Of a stretch of 31,675 nt of DNA, positions 1 through 8,579 are shown piece after piece. A program made the translations under genes and the position numbers. The notes below the pieces were generated by a model. That model did not search any database. It saw only the letters and a list, made by a program, of their open reading frames with translations, and was not told the origin of the DNA. Location: the IMG/VR virus record IMGVR_UViG_3300031963_000611, positions 1 to 31,675 of that record; one strand, 5' to 3'. The DNA comes from a virus. The first letter of the stretch is position 1. The number at the start of each line of letters is the position of its first letter.

Positions 1-156
1 GGTGATCGCGTGCCCCTTTTTTTGTCTAGCGTCAGACGCCAAACGCTCTAAACCCTTGCGCCGCAAGGGATCTCACGCGTCTTAGATAAGACACGCCCTA
101 AGAGGGTTTAACACGGTTTAGTGGTATTTAAACTAAACTCGGTTTCGTTTTACTGA
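1..156. promoter_or_regulatory. Terminase-proximal non-coding region with nested inverted repeats
   Basis: No gene is visible here. The DNA holds a T7 run (17-23), a GCGTC/GACGC palindrome (29-33/35-39), a 7-bp stem CCCTTGC/GCAAGGG with a 3-nt loop (53-59/63-69), GTCTTA/TAAGAC (79-84/87-92), an enclosing 8-bp repeat TAAACCCT/AGGGTTTA (49-56/103-110), and GTTTAGT/ACTAAAC (116-122/132-138). TTTA recurs at 107, 117 and 127, exactly 10 bp apart. Lambdoid phages carry their packaging site next to the small terminase gene, so a cos- or pac-type site or the late promoter region is plausible. That role is inferred; only the repeats are seen. Confidence 0.5.
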
Positions 157-699
157 GTGCTAGTCACGTTCGCTGAGTTTGCAGCGATCAGGGGTTGCAG
201 CAAGGGGGCAGTGACCCATGCGACCAAGAGCAGGATCGCTGCTGCTGTTGTGGTCAAGGACAACAAGCGGTGGCTGGATCGCGACCTAGCGCTGGAGCTG
301 TGGAACAAGAACACGGTTGCCAATGCGCAGAGCAAGGTGAGCCGCCCGGATCCTGTGATTGAGGCGGTGCCACCACCACGCGATGCGGATGAGTTGAAGC
401 GCCGCGTGAATGGGCTGCCGGATGATGCGATCCCGGATCTGAATGAGAGCAGGGCACGGCGTGAGCACTACCAGGCAGAGCTGGCGAAGCTGCAGGTGAC
501 GCAGCAGCGTGGTGAGCTGGTGCCTGCTGATGAAGTGAAGAGGGAGGCGTTTAAGGTTGGCCGCGGCGTGCGGGAAGCATTGGCGAATTTGGCGGATCGT
601 CTGAGCCACCAGCTGGCTGGTGAGACGGATCCGACGGTGATCCATCAGGTGCTGACGCAGGAGCACCGTGCGGCGCTGGTGGAGCTGTGCAATGAATAG
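157..699 (+). CDS. Terminase small subunit, lambda Nu1-like
   Basis: This 180-residue protein probably recognises the phage packaging site and recruits the large subunit. The first ~45 residues look like a winged-helix module, with the pattern FAEFAAIRGCSKGAV then a short basic stretch KDNKRWLD. Residues ~95-150 are charged and helical, as expected for the oligomerising part. I chose the GTG at 157 because it begins the conserved-looking N-terminus and no better start precedes it. The next gene, a GpA-type large terminase, overlaps its stop by 8 bp, which strongly supports the call. Sequence similarity within this family is low, so the family name rests partly on position. Confidence 0.75.
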   Translation: MLVTFAEFAAIRGCSKGAVTHATKSRIAAAVVVKDNKRWLDRDLALELWNKNTVANAQSKVSRPDPVIEAVPPPRDADELKRRVNGLPDDAIPDLNESRARREHYQAELAKLQVTQQRGELVPADEVKREAFKVGRGVREALANLADRLSHQLAGETDPTVIHQVLTQEHRAALVELCNE

Positions 700-2551
700 C
701 GCTTGGCGTGATGGGTTCTTTGATGGGCTGCGACCTGAGCAGCCGCTAACGGTGAGCGAGTGGGCTGATCGGTATCGGCGACTGAGTAGCAAGGCAAGCG
801 CGGAGCCGGGGCCATGGCGCACTGATCGCACGCCATACCTGCGAGAGCCGATGGACTGCCTGAGCAGCGAGAGCACGGTGCAGCGGGTGGTGATGATGTT
901 TGCGGCGCAGACCGGCAAGACGGAGGCCGGCAGCAACTGGCTGGGCTACGTGATCGACCATGCACCAGGCCCGATGCTGTGCGTGCAGCCGACAGTGGAG
1001 ATGGCGAAGCGGCTGAGCAAGCAACGGCTGGAGAGCATGATCACGGAGACACCGTGTCTGGCGGAGAAGATCGCACCTGCCAGGGCGCGGGACTCCGGCA
1101 ACACGATGTTCAGCAAGGAGTTCAGCGGCGGCATCATGTTGTTGACGGGTGCCAATAGCGCGACGGGTTTGCGATCAGCGCCTTGTCGGTACCTGTTCTG
1201 CGATGAGGTAGACGGCTTCCCTAGTGATGTGGACGGCGAGGGCGACCCGGTGGCGCTGGCGGAGCGCAGGACGACGACGTTCGCGCGACGAAAGATCCTG
1301 CTGACCAGTACACCGACCGTGAAGGACTTCAGCCGCATCGAGGCGGAGTATCTGCGCAGCGATCAGCGGCGGTTCTATGTGCCATGCCCGAAGTGCGGCG
1401 CGATGGAATGGCTGAAGTGGGGGCAGTTGAAGTGGGATGAGCGCAAGCCGGAGACCGTGCGCTATCAGTGCGAGCACTGCGGCGAGCGATTCGAGGAACT
1501 GCACAAGCCGGCGATGCTGCGTGCTGGTGAGTGGCGTGCAACGGCACCGGCCGGCAATGGCCGAACGGCTGGCTTCCAGCTGAGCGGGCTCTACAGCCCA
1601 CTGGGCTGGTGCAGCTGGGAGCAGCTGGTGGATGATTTCCTACGGGCCAAGGGCGATGCACCGGCCCTTAAGGCGTTCGTGAACACGCGCTTGGCGGAGA
1701 CATGGGAAGAGGACTATGCGGCGAAGATCAGCGCCGATGGATTGATGGAGCGCCGGCTCGCGTATCGCAGTGGGCTGTGCCCTGCTGGCGTGGTGCTGCT
1801 CACTGCTGGCGTTGACGTGCAGGACAACCGGCTAGCGGTGACGGTCTGGGGATGGGGCGAGGGTGAGACGGGCTGGATGATCTGGCATCAGGAGCTGATG
1901 GGTGACCCAACGCAGACGGAGGTATGGGGCCAGCTCGATCAGGTGCTGGCGACTGAGTGGGACACGGAGAACGGCAAGACGTTGAAGGTCGCGCAGATGG
2001 CTGTGGACTCTGGCGGCCACTGCACGCATGAGGTGTACCGCTACGTGCGAGATCGTGTGGGCCAAGGCGTGGTAGCGATCAAGGGCAGCAGCAGGCGCAA
2101 TAGCCCAGCCGTTGGCAAGGGCAGCAAGGTTGACGTGAACTGGCGCGGCAAGGTGCTGAAGCGTGGCGTGACGCTGTATCAGCTGGGCACCGACACGATC
2201 AAGACGACGCTGTTCGGCCGGCTGCGCCACAACCAACAGGCTGGCGGGTTGAACTTCGGCATGGCCGCTGATGATGAATACTTCAGGCAGGTGACCAGCG
2301 AACGGCAGGCATTGCGGTATCACCGCGGGTTCCCGATTCGAGAATGGGTAAAGAAGGCAGGCGATCGCAACGAAGCGCTGGATTGCATGGTCTATGCATA
2401 TGCGGCGATGTTGCTGTATGGCCGGAGGATGAATCAGGCAACGATGTGGGATCAGTTAAGAGTGCAACTGGAGGAGGGCAAGAGAGCACCGCTAAGATCA
2501 AGGAAGAGAGCAGCACCTGCGGCTGCGCCAGCGTTCGTGAGCAACTGGTGA
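692..2551 (+). CDS. Terminase large subunit, GpA family
   Basis: This is the packaging motor ATPase and headful- or cos-cutting nuclease. From the ATG at 692 it has 619 residues. A Walker A-like AAQTGKTE lies at ~71-78 and Walker B FCDEVDGFP at ~169-177 (acidic D171 and E172). A four-cysteine zinc-binding insert has C232/C235 and C260/C263. The nuclease part begins near TAGVDVQDNR (~371), where D375 and D378 are likely metal ligands. A GTG at 668 is in frame, but the ATG overlapping the small-subunit stop is the more natural start. Length and domain order match lambda gpA-like terminases. Confidence 0.95.
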   Translation: MNSAWRDGFFDGLRPEQPLTVSEWADRYRRLSSKASAEPGPWRTDRTPYLREPMDCLSSESTVQRVVMMFAAQTGKTEAGSNWLGYVIDHAPGPMLCVQPTVEMAKRLSKQRLESMITETPCLAEKIAPARARDSGNTMFSKEFSGGIMLLTGANSATGLRSAPCRYLFCDEVDGFPSDVDGEGDPVALAERRTTTFARRKILLTSTPTVKDFSRIEAEYLRSDQRRFYVPCPKCGAMEWLKWGQLKWDERKPETVRYQCEHCGERFEELHKPAMLRAGEWRATAPAGNGRTAGFQLSGLYSPLGWCSWEQLVDDFLRAKGDAPALKAFVNTRLAETWEEDYAAKISADGLMERRLAYRSGLCPAGVVLLTAGVDVQDNRLAVTVWGWGEGETGWMIWHQELMGDPTQTEVWGQLDQVLATEWDTENGKTLKVAQMAVDSGGHCTHEVYRYVRDRVGQGVVAIKGSSRRNSPAVGKGSKVDVNWRGKVLKRGVTLYQLGTDTIKTTLFGRLRHNQQAGGLNFGMAADDEYFRQVTSERQALRYHRGFPIREWVKKAGDRNEALDCMVYAYAAMLLYGRRMNQATMWDQLRVQLEEGKRAPLRSRKRAAPAAAPAFVSNW

Positions 2552-2555
2552 GGCC

Positions 2556-3125
2556 GTGAAGATCCCTGCATCAATCCGATCCGGCGACACGATCCAGTGG
2601 CGGGATGATGCTGGCGTCGACAACCTGGGCAACACCGTTAGCAGCGCGGACTATTCGCTGACCTACTGGTTGAGATTTGACGCGGCCAGCGAGGGTTCAA
2701 ACGTAACTGGCACCGCATACGGCACGGGCTGGGAGTTCACGATCTCGGCGGCCACCAGCGCTGGATTCGATGCTGGGCAGTGGTATTGGCAGGCGATTGC
2801 GAGCAAGGCCGGCTCAGTGATCACGCTGGGTGCAGGGCAGCTTGAGGTGCTGGCGGCGCTGAGCTATGCAGGCACACCCGGTGCGTTTGATGGCCGCACG
2901 CAGCTCGAGCAGGATCTGGCGGCTGTGCAGGCTGCAATCCGATCGCTGATCAGCGGTGGTGCAGTGCAGCAGTACAGCATCGGCAACCGCAGCCTGAGCC
3001 GTTACAGCCTGAGTGATCTGATGGCGCTGGAATCTAAGCTGAAGGCTGAGGTGAAGCGAGAGCAGATGGCGCAGCTGATGGCCAATGGTCTCGGCAATCC
3101 GCACAACCTGTTCGTGAGGTTCTGA
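2556..3125 (+). CDS. Head-tail connector protein with gpW-like C-terminus
   Basis: This 189-residue protein sits between large terminase and portal, the position of gene W in lambda. The first ~105 residues are rich in beta-type sequence (SGDTIQWRDDAG, YSLTYWLRFDA, WYWQAIASKAG). The last ~75 look like gpW: a helix with EQDLAAVQAAIRSLI, a strand pair around QQYSIGNRSLSRYSL, then a helix DLMALESKLKAEVKRE. gpW-type proteins bind under the portal and prepare the head for tail attachment. It starts with GTG 4 bp after the terminase stop, and its TGA overlaps the portal ATG by one base. The N-terminal domain function is not known to me. Confidence 0.6.
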   Translation: MKIPASIRSGDTIQWRDDAGVDNLGNTVSSADYSLTYWLRFDAASEGSNVTGTAYGTGWEFTISAATSAGFDAGQWYWQAIASKAGSVITLGAGQLEVLAALSYAGTPGAFDGRTQLEQDLAAVQAAIRSLISGGAVQQYSIGNRSLSRYSLSDLMALESKLKAEVKREQMAQLMANGLGNPHNLFVRF

Positions 3126-4705
3126 TGGGATTGCGCACGCGGCTGTTCAAGGCAATGGGGTTTGAGCCGGTACGGCCCCATCGGCGTGCGTATCAGGGTG
3201 CGCGTGTCAGCAGGTTGACGGCTGACTGGGTGACTAGTGGCACCAGTGCCGACAGCGAAATCAAGAGCAGCTTCAAGGCGTTGCGGAATCGCGCGCGTCA
3301 GCTGTGCCGCGATAACGACTATGCGCGGCAGGCATTACGGGCGATCCAGAACAACGTGATCGGTCACGGCATCCGCCATCAGGGGCAGGTGCGGATGCTG
3401 CGTGGTGGCCGATTGGATGAGGCCATCAATGGCCAGATCCACGAGGCATGGGAGAAGTGGATGCACAAGAGCCGCTGTGATGTGAGCGGCATCCTTGGCT
3501 TCCATGACATCGAGCGGCTGCTGGTGCGCAGCATGGCGGAGAGCGGCGAGGTGTTCGTGCGGATGATCCGCCGGCCGTTCGGTGATAGCAAGGTGCCGTT
3601 TGCGTTGCAGGTGCTCGAGGCTGATTACCTGATCGACGACGACATCCCACAGGCTGCTGAAGGCAACACCGTGCGGATGGGCATCGAGGTGGATGGTTAC
3701 CTGCGGCCCCAGGCTTACCACTTCTACGCGAACCACCCTGGCGATACTTATGCCGGCAACCCGCGCACCAATGGCCGCCGCGTGCGTGTTCCTGCTGATG
3801 AGGTGATTCACCTATTCCTGCCGGAGCGGCCGGGGCAAACGCGTGGCGTGACGTGGTTCGCGTCAGCGCTGATGCGGCTGCACATGCTGCAGGGCTACGA
3901 GGAGGCTGAGGTGGTGCGCGCTCGTGCAAGCTCCGCGTTGATGGGCTTCATCAGCAGCCCTGAGGGCGAGCTGATCGGTGATGAGGTTTACGACGGCGAC
4001 CGGGTGAGCGAGTTCACTCCCGGTGTGTTCAAGTATCTGGCCCCTGGTGAGTCGGTATCGGTGCCGGATCTGAATGCCCCCGACGGGCAGCTGGAACCGT
4101 TCACGCGTTCAATGCTGCGTGCTGTGGCGGCTGGCGTTGGCGTCAGCTTCGAGAGCATCAGCAAGAACTTCTCAGAGAGCAACTACAGCAGCAGCCGGCT
4201 GAGCCTGTTGGAGGAGCGCGACACGTATCGCGTGCTGCAGCGTTACATGGTGGAGAACTTCCACCAGCAGGTGTTTGAGGCATGGCTTGACATGGCCGTG
4301 CTGAGCGGCACGCTGAACCTGCCGGGCTATGAGACCAATCCTGATCGCTATCGCGCCAGCCGGTGGGTGCCACGTAGCTGGGAGTGGGTGGATCCGCAGC
4401 GTGAGGTGGATGCCTACAAGACCGCGGTGCGCTGTGGCTTCAAGACACTGGGCCAGGTGATCGCTGAGCAAGGCGGCGATCTTGATGATGTACTGGTGGC
4501 ACGTCAGGCGGAGCTGGCCATGCTCGATGAGATGGACATCGTGACGGATACAGATCCGAGCGAGGTGAACAGCGGCGGTGGTGTGCAGCCTGCTGTTGGC
4601 ATGGGTGCAACGCCTGCATTTGATGAGACCGATCCGCCGATGGAGGAAGAGGAATACGAAGAAGAGTCCGTGCTTGAGGATCCAACTGAGGCGACTGAGG
4701 ACTGA
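3125..4705 (+). CDS. Portal protein, lambda gpB family
   Basis: This 526-residue protein forms the ring at the capsid vertex through which DNA enters and leaves. It matches the Phage_portal_2 type: a basic N-terminus, then SFKALRNRARQLCRDNDYARQALRAIQNNVIGHGI (given here only as the landmark around residues 45-80), MAESGEVFVRMIRR in the wing region, PERPGQTRGVTWFA before the stem, and NFSESNYSSSRLSLLEERD in the crown side. The acidic C-terminus (many E and D after ~480) is typical. Start and stop overlap the neighbouring genes by one base each, so the gene is tightly coupled to the connector upstream and the protease-capsid gene downstream. Confidence 0.93.
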   Translation: MGLRTRLFKAMGFEPVRPHRRAYQGARVSRLTADWVTSGTSADSEIKSSFKALRNRARQLCRDNDYARQALRAIQNNVIGHGIRHQGQVRMLRGGRLDEAINGQIHEAWEKWMHKSRCDVSGILGFHDIERLLVRSMAESGEVFVRMIRRPFGDSKVPFALQVLEADYLIDDDIPQAAEGNTVRMGIEVDGYLRPQAYHFYANHPGDTYAGNPRTNGRRVRVPADEVIHLFLPERPGQTRGVTWFASALMRLHMLQGYEEAEVVRARASSALMGFISSPEGELIGDEVYDGDRVSEFTPGVFKYLAPGESVSVPDLNAPDGQLEPFTRSMLRAVAAGVGVSFESISKNFSESNYSSSRLSLLEERDTYRVLQRYMVENFHQQVFEAWLDMAVLSGTLNLPGYETNPDRYRASRWVPRSWEWVDPQREVDAYKTAVRCGFKTLGQVIAEQGGDLDDVLVARQAELAMLDEMDIVTDTDPSEVNSGGGVQPAVGMGATPAFDETDPPMEEEEYEEESVLEDPTEATED

Positions 4706-7071
4706 TGGCAATCGTTGCTGGCGAGCAGATCGACCTGATGCCAACTGATGGCATGAGGGAAGAAGCGCAGCGCTATCGCGACTGGAAATCTGATGGCGAA
4801 GCTGGCGGCACTGAGGTGGCCGCGGCCAGAGCGCGTCAGATCCTGAGCGGTGATGAACTGAGCGCCGACACCGTGATCACGATGGCGGCATGGTTTGCGC
4901 GCCATGAGGTTGACAAGCAAGGCGAGGGCTTCAGCCCTGATGAGGATGGCTATCCATCACCCGGTCGCGTTGCATGGGCGGCATGGGGCGGCGATCCCGG
5001 TCAGAGTTGGGCTAACGCAAAGGCCGATAGAATCAAGGCATTGCAGGATAGAAAGATGGAAGAGGCGCGGCCTTATCCAAATGAGCACGCTGCCCGTATG
5101 ACTGACCCCGATCAGTACGACGAACTGCGTCGTGAGAACAACGCTGGTGGTGAAGGCGTTGATTTCATCTATGGCATCAAGGAAGGCGAGAGCGAGATTC
5201 AAGCAGTGCGGTTCGATGCGCAGCAGTTCACGCCTGACGAGGCGCGCCAATGGCTGGCTGACAACGAGATGGATTCCATCATGTTTGAGGAGGCCACTGG
5301 CGAGGAGCGCACCATGCCCGGCATTGGCCGCCACCAACGCGCTGAGCTAACCACCTTCGATGAGGTGGAGGATCGCACCTATGAGTTTCCCTTCAGCTCT
5401 GAGTTTCCTGTTGCCCGTTACTTCGGCAACGAGATTCTCAGCCATGACGCCAAGGCTGCTGATCTCAGCCGCTTGAACGATGGCGCACCGTTGCTGTTCA
5501 ACCACAACCCTGATCGCGTGATCGGTGTTGTTGAACGCGCCTATATCGATGGCAAGAAACGACGCGGTTACGCTCGAGTGCGGTTCAGCCGCAACCCATT
5601 CGCTCAGGAAGTCTTGAGCGATGTCAAGGATGGCGTTCTACGAAACGTCTCCTTTGGTTACTCCATTGACAAAATGGAGGAACGCGGCAGCGGCGACTTT
5701 GTTGCTACTGCCTGGTCTCCTTATGAGGTTTCGGTTGTGTCGGTGCCGGCTGATCCCGGCGTCGGCATTGGCCGAGCCCTTGAGGCCGAGTCCGCTGCCT
5801 CGGCAGCACCAACACCCGATCCCATTCCTTCAATGGAAAACACCACCACTGATCTGGCCGTGGTGCGGGCCGAAGCCGCTGAGGCTGAGCGCTCCCGCAT
5901 CGCTGGCATTTCTGCACTGTGCGACAAGCACAACATGGCCGATCTCGGCCGCCAGCTGATCGAGTCTGGTCGTTCTATCGACGAGGCCCGCGCTGCTGTG
6001 CTCGACAAACTCGACATCAAACAGGAGCCTGTGACCATGAGCGCCGCTGAAATCGGCCTCACCGAGAAGGAGAGCCGCAGCTTCTCCTTCCTGCGTGCCA
6101 TCAACTATCTCGCCAACCCCACCGATCGCTCGGCTCGTGATGCTGCTGCATTCGAGATTGAGGCATCTGATGCTGCTGCTGCCAAGCTCGGCCGCCAGTC
6201 CCGTGGCATCACCATCCCTCAGGATGTGCTGCGCCGTGATCTGACCGTTGGCGCTGCAACCGCTGGTGGCAACCTGGTGGCTACCGAGCTTGATGCCGGC
6301 AGCTTCATTGATCTGCTGCGCAACGCATCCGCTCTGGATCAAGCTGGCGCCACTGTGCTGACCGGCCTGACCGGTAACGTCGCCATCCCCCGCCAGTCCG
6401 GTGCTGGTACCGCTTACTGGGTGGCTGAATCCGGCTCGCCTACCGAGAGCCAGCAGACCGTGGATCAGGTCAGCCTGACCCCTAAGACTGTTGCGGCCTT
6501 CACCGACTACAGCCGTCGCCTGATGATCCAGTCCTCCATTGATGTGGAGAACATGGTGCGCAGCGATCTGGCCCGTGTGCTGGCACTCAAGATCGATCTG
6601 GCCGGTCTCTATGGCACTGGCTCCAACGGTGAGCCTCTTGGCCTGAAGCTGACCACCGGCATCGGCACCGAGAACTTCGCCGCTGCAATCCCCACCTTCG
6701 CTGAGGTGGTGGCACTGGAGAGCGACGTGGCAACCGCCAACGCACTGCTCGGCAGCCCTGTCTACCTGATGAACGCTGCAATGCGCGGCGGTCTGAAGAC
6801 CAAGGCCAAGGACGCAGGTTCCGGCCTGTTCGTCATGGAAGGCAACGAGGTGAACGGCTACCGCGGTGTGCTGTCCAACCAAGTTGAATCTGGTGATCTG
6901 TGGTTCGGCAACTTCGCTGATCTGATCATCGGCTACTTCTCTGGCCTGGATCTGATGGTTGATCCCTACACCCACAGCACCTCCGGCACCGTCCGCGTGG
7001 TTGCGATGCAGGATGTGGACATCGCCGTTCGCCACCCTGAATCCTTCAGCCGCGGCAACGACACTCTCTGA
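4705..7071 (+). CDS. Prohead protease fused to major capsid protein (HK97 fold)
   Basis: A single 788-residue reading frame joins functions that are usually separate. Residues ~1-120 and ~150-200 are small N-terminal modules seen in other phage maturation proteases (AAWFARHE, RVAWAAWGGDPG, RFDAQQFTPDEARQWL). Residues ~205-355 are an HK97-type serine protease with likely catalytic H267 (LLFNHNPD) and S316 (LRNVSFGYS). Residues ~380-445 form a charged helical linker resembling a delta or scaffold domain. From ~505 the HK97-fold shell protein begins (TVGAATAGGNLVATELD, then AIPRQSGAGTAYWVAESG). An internal ATG at 6037 preceded by AGGAG could release a free capsid protein of 344 residues. Protease-capsid fusions are known in some siphophages. 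Confidence 0.9.
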   Translation: MAIVAGEQIDLMPTDGMREEAQRYRDWKSDGEAGGTEVAAARARQILSGDELSADTVITMAAWFARHEVDKQGEGFSPDEDGYPSPGRVAWAAWGGDPGQSWANAKADRIKALQDRKMEEARPYPNEHAARMTDPDQYDELRRENNAGGEGVDFIYGIKEGESEIQAVRFDAQQFTPDEARQWLADNEMDSIMFEEATGEERTMPGIGRHQRAELTTFDEVEDRTYEFPFSSEFPVARYFGNEILSHDAKAADLSRLNDGAPLLFNHNPDRVIGVVERAYIDGKKRRGYARVRFSRNPFAQEVLSDVKDGVLRNVSFGYSIDKMEERGSGDFVATAWSPYEVSVVSVPADPGVGIGRALEAESAASAAPTPDPIPSMENTTTDLAVVRAEAAEAERSRIAGISALCDKHNMADLGRQLIESGRSIDEARAAVLDKLDIKQEPVTMSAAEIGLTEKESRSFSFLRAINYLANPTDRSARDAAAFEIEASDAAAAKLGRQSRGITIPQDVLRRDLTVGAATAGGNLVATELDAGSFIDLLRNASALDQAGATVLTGLTGNVAIPRQSGAGTAYWVAESGSPTESQQTVDQVSLTPKTVAAFTDYSRRLMIQSSIDVENMVRSDLARVLALKIDLAGLYGTGSNGEPLGLKLTTGIGTENFAAAIPTFAEVVALESDVATANALLGSPVYLMNAAMRGGLKTKAKDAGSGLFVMEGNEVNGYRGVLSNQVESGDLWFGNFADLIIGYFSGLDLMVDPYTHSTSGTVRVVAMQDVDIAVRHPESFSRGNDTL
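6023..6039 (+). promoter_or_regulatory. Possible internal ribosome binding site for the capsid domain
   Basis: AGGAG at 6023-6027 lies nine bases before an in-frame ATG at 6037-6039, inside the protease-capsid gene and at the end of the linker region. Few starts in the window have such a good Shine-Dalgarno match. Initiation here would make a 344-residue protein starting MSAAEIGLTEK that contains the whole shell domain. Use of this start is inferred. Confidence 0.45.
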
Positions 7072-7073
7072 TC

Positions 7074-7280
7074 ATGTTGATCAAGGTCCTACGGCAAACG
7101 ATGCTGGCGGGCCGGGTTGTCAGAGTTGGGGAAGTCCTCGAGGCTTCCCCCTCTGACGCCAAGCTTTTGATCGGTATCGGCAAAGCTGTGGAAGCCATCG
7201 CACTGGTGGCTGATGTGGTTCAGGAACAGCCTGAGCCGGTTCGCAAACCTTCTACCCCCAGACGGAGGGCTAAACAATGA
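7074..7280 (+). CDS. Small head-region protein, function unknown
   Basis: This 68-residue protein begins two bases after the capsid stop. A short folded part (MLIKVLRQTMLAGRVVRVGEVLEASPSDAKLLIGIGKA region, ~1-42) is followed by an acidic stretch and a basic tail ending RRRAKQ. Small proteins with this G-V-V-x-x-G-E pattern are common directly after capsid genes in siphophages and are usually annotated as hypothetical or head-completion-like. Its TGA overlaps the next ATG (ATGA at 7277-7280), which supports real translation. I do not assign a function. Confidence 0.65.
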   Translation: MLIKVLRQTMLAGRVVRVGEVLEASPSDAKLLIGIGKAVEAIALVADVVQEQPEPVRKPSTPRRRAKQ

Positions 7281-7666
7281 CCATCCATAACCTCGGTTCC
7301 AAAACCGATCTGCTCGAGCTGCACAACAACGCAGTGGTGGCATCCACCGGCGCTGGCACCCCTGCCAACGTTGATCTGGTGGACTATGAAGGTGACATCG
7401 CCTTCATCATCGATGCCGCTGCTGCCGGCTCTGGCGTCACCCTGACCGCCAAGATCCAGCACAGCAACACCACCACCTCTGGTGATTTCGTTGATGTGAC
7501 CGGTGGCGGCTTCACTGCTGCTGCTGCTAACACCGCGTTCCAAGAGAAGATCTACCTGAACAGCAACGACCTGCGTCGCTATGTTCGCGTGCTCTTCACT
7601 GTGACCGGCGGCACTGGCACCGGCGCTGTTTCGGTGGTGGCTCTCGGCTCTAAGAAGTACAGCTGA
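7277..7666 (+). CDS. Structural protein, possible capsid decoration protein
   Basis: This 129-residue protein is rich in alternating small and beta-branched residues (GDIAFIIDAAAAGSGVTLTAKIQHS; FQEKIYLNSNDLRRYVRVLFTVTGG), which suggests a beta-sandwich. It has no signal peptide or membrane segment. The site directly downstream of the capsid gene is where many phages encode a decoration protein that stabilises the shell. Proteins of this general type, small and with 'S(D/N)xFxxV...', are also annotated just as phage structural proteins. Its ends overlap both neighbours (ATGA upstream, TGATG downstream). Structural role likely; exact role uncertain. Confidence 0.55.
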   Translation: MTIHNLGSKTDLLELHNNAVVASTGAGTPANVDLVDYEGDIAFIIDAAAAGSGVTLTAKIQHSNTTTSGDFVDVTGGGFTAAAANTAFQEKIYLNSNDLRRYVRVLFTVTGGTGTGAVSVVALGSKKYS

Positions 7667-7944
7667 TGGCGTTCACAGAGAATCTGGATGGGTTCTTGGC
7701 TGATTTTGGCGTCACCTGTACGGCTGGCGCCATTACGGCTAAGGGCATCTTGGACATGCCAAGCCAGGTGATCAGCGATGGAATGGTGCTCACCACTGAC
7801 TTCACGCTGACTGCCAGATTCTCTAACTTCGGCAGTCTCGTTCGCGGCGATTCAATCACCGTGGACGGGACTGCTTACACCGTGAGAGAGACGATGCTTG
7901 TCAGCGACGGCAAGTTTGTTGAAATCGCACTGCAGAAGACATGA
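7666..7944 (+). CDS. Head-tail joining protein, lambda gpFII-like
   Basis: This 92-residue protein lies where lambda encodes FII and probably forms the connector surface that receives the tail. The sequence reads as a small beta barrel: FLADFGVTCTAGAITAKGILD, then DFTLTARFSNFGSLVRGDSI, and DGTAYTVRETMLVSDGKFVEIAL. The 'DG..Y.V.E......G.F..I.L' end is typical of phage head-tail attachment (Phage_attach) proteins. Start and stop overlap neighbours by one and four bases. The call combines family resemblance and gene order. Confidence 0.7.
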   Translation: MAFTENLDGFLADFGVTCTAGAITAKGILDMPSQVISDGMVLTTDFTLTARFSNFGSLVRGDSITVDGTAYTVRETMLVSDGKFVEIALQKT

Positions 7945-8579
7945 GCGGTCCCTTCAAGGTCAACACTCGCAGCCAGTGGACAGCGCTCAATCCAGTGCTG
8001 ATGGCGGGAGAACCTGGCGTTGAAAGCGACACCAAGAATTTCAAGATTGGCGACGGCCGATCCCCATGGGACAAGTTGCCATATCACGGCTGCCCTGGTT
8101 ACTGGGGATCCTTCTGGGATGAAACCTCACAGGTAGCAGCCCTAGCCAACACGGCCTACCCCATCAAGCTGCGGCAATCTGATGCAACAAGCCGCGGCGT
8201 GAAGATCATCTCAGACGGTCGCATCACAGTCGACCATCCAGGGATTTACAGCATCACCTTCTCAATTCAGTTCAGCAACAGCGACGCTCAGATTCATGAC
8301 ATCAACGTGTGGCTGCGCAAGAACAACGCCGGCAGCCTTGGTGATGTGCCGGCCAGCGACAGTCGGTTTAGCATCATCTCAAGCCATGGCGGTGTTGATG
8401 GCAACGTGATCGGCACCGTGAACTTCGTGATGGGTTTAACCACGAACGACTACATCGAGCTGATGTGGTCAACAAGCAACGTCGCTGCCTATATCCACGC
8501 AGAGCCGGCCGGTAGCAGCCCGACACACCCCATCATCCCGGGCATCATCTGCACAGTGGTTCAGGTGGCATCAGCATGA
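7941..8579 (+). CDS. Mtd_N-like anchored fibre or decoration protein with jelly-roll domain
   Basis: This 212-residue protein has an N-terminal ~45-residue module (SQWTALNPVLMAGEPG, SDTKNFKIGDGRSPWDKLPY) of the type named Mtd_N, after the major tropism determinant of a Bordetella phage. It anchors receptor-binding or fibre proteins. Residues ~80-212 look like a C1q/TNF-type beta jelly roll (ISDGRITVDHPGIYSITFSIQ, then TTNDYIELMWSTSN). The same anchor occurs in the tail fibre at 16134. It is unusual to find such a protein between head-tail joining and tail terminator genes. A neck fibre or capsid-surface adhesin is possible, but not shown. Confidence 0.65.
   Translation: MSGPFKVNTRSQWTALNPVLMAGEPGVESDTKNFKIGDGRSPWDKLPYHGCPGYWGSFWDETSQVAALANTAYPIKLRQSDATSRGVKIISDGRITVDHPGIYSITFSIQFSNSDAQIHDINVWLRKNNAGSLGDVPASDSRFSIISSHGGVDGNVIGTVNFVMGLTTNDYIELMWSTSNVAAYIHAEPAGSSPTHPIIPGIICTVVQVASA

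Noticed and set aside
17-23. T7 run as a terminator tail
   Set aside because: No GC-rich hairpin directly precedes it within the window; the upstream bases needed to judge it are missing.
5830-7035. A 401-residue open frame on the reverse strand
   Set aside because: It lies wholly inside the capsid gene and mirrors its codon phase; the product is His/Gln/Gly-rich with no recognisable fold. It is a shadow frame caused by GC-biased codons.
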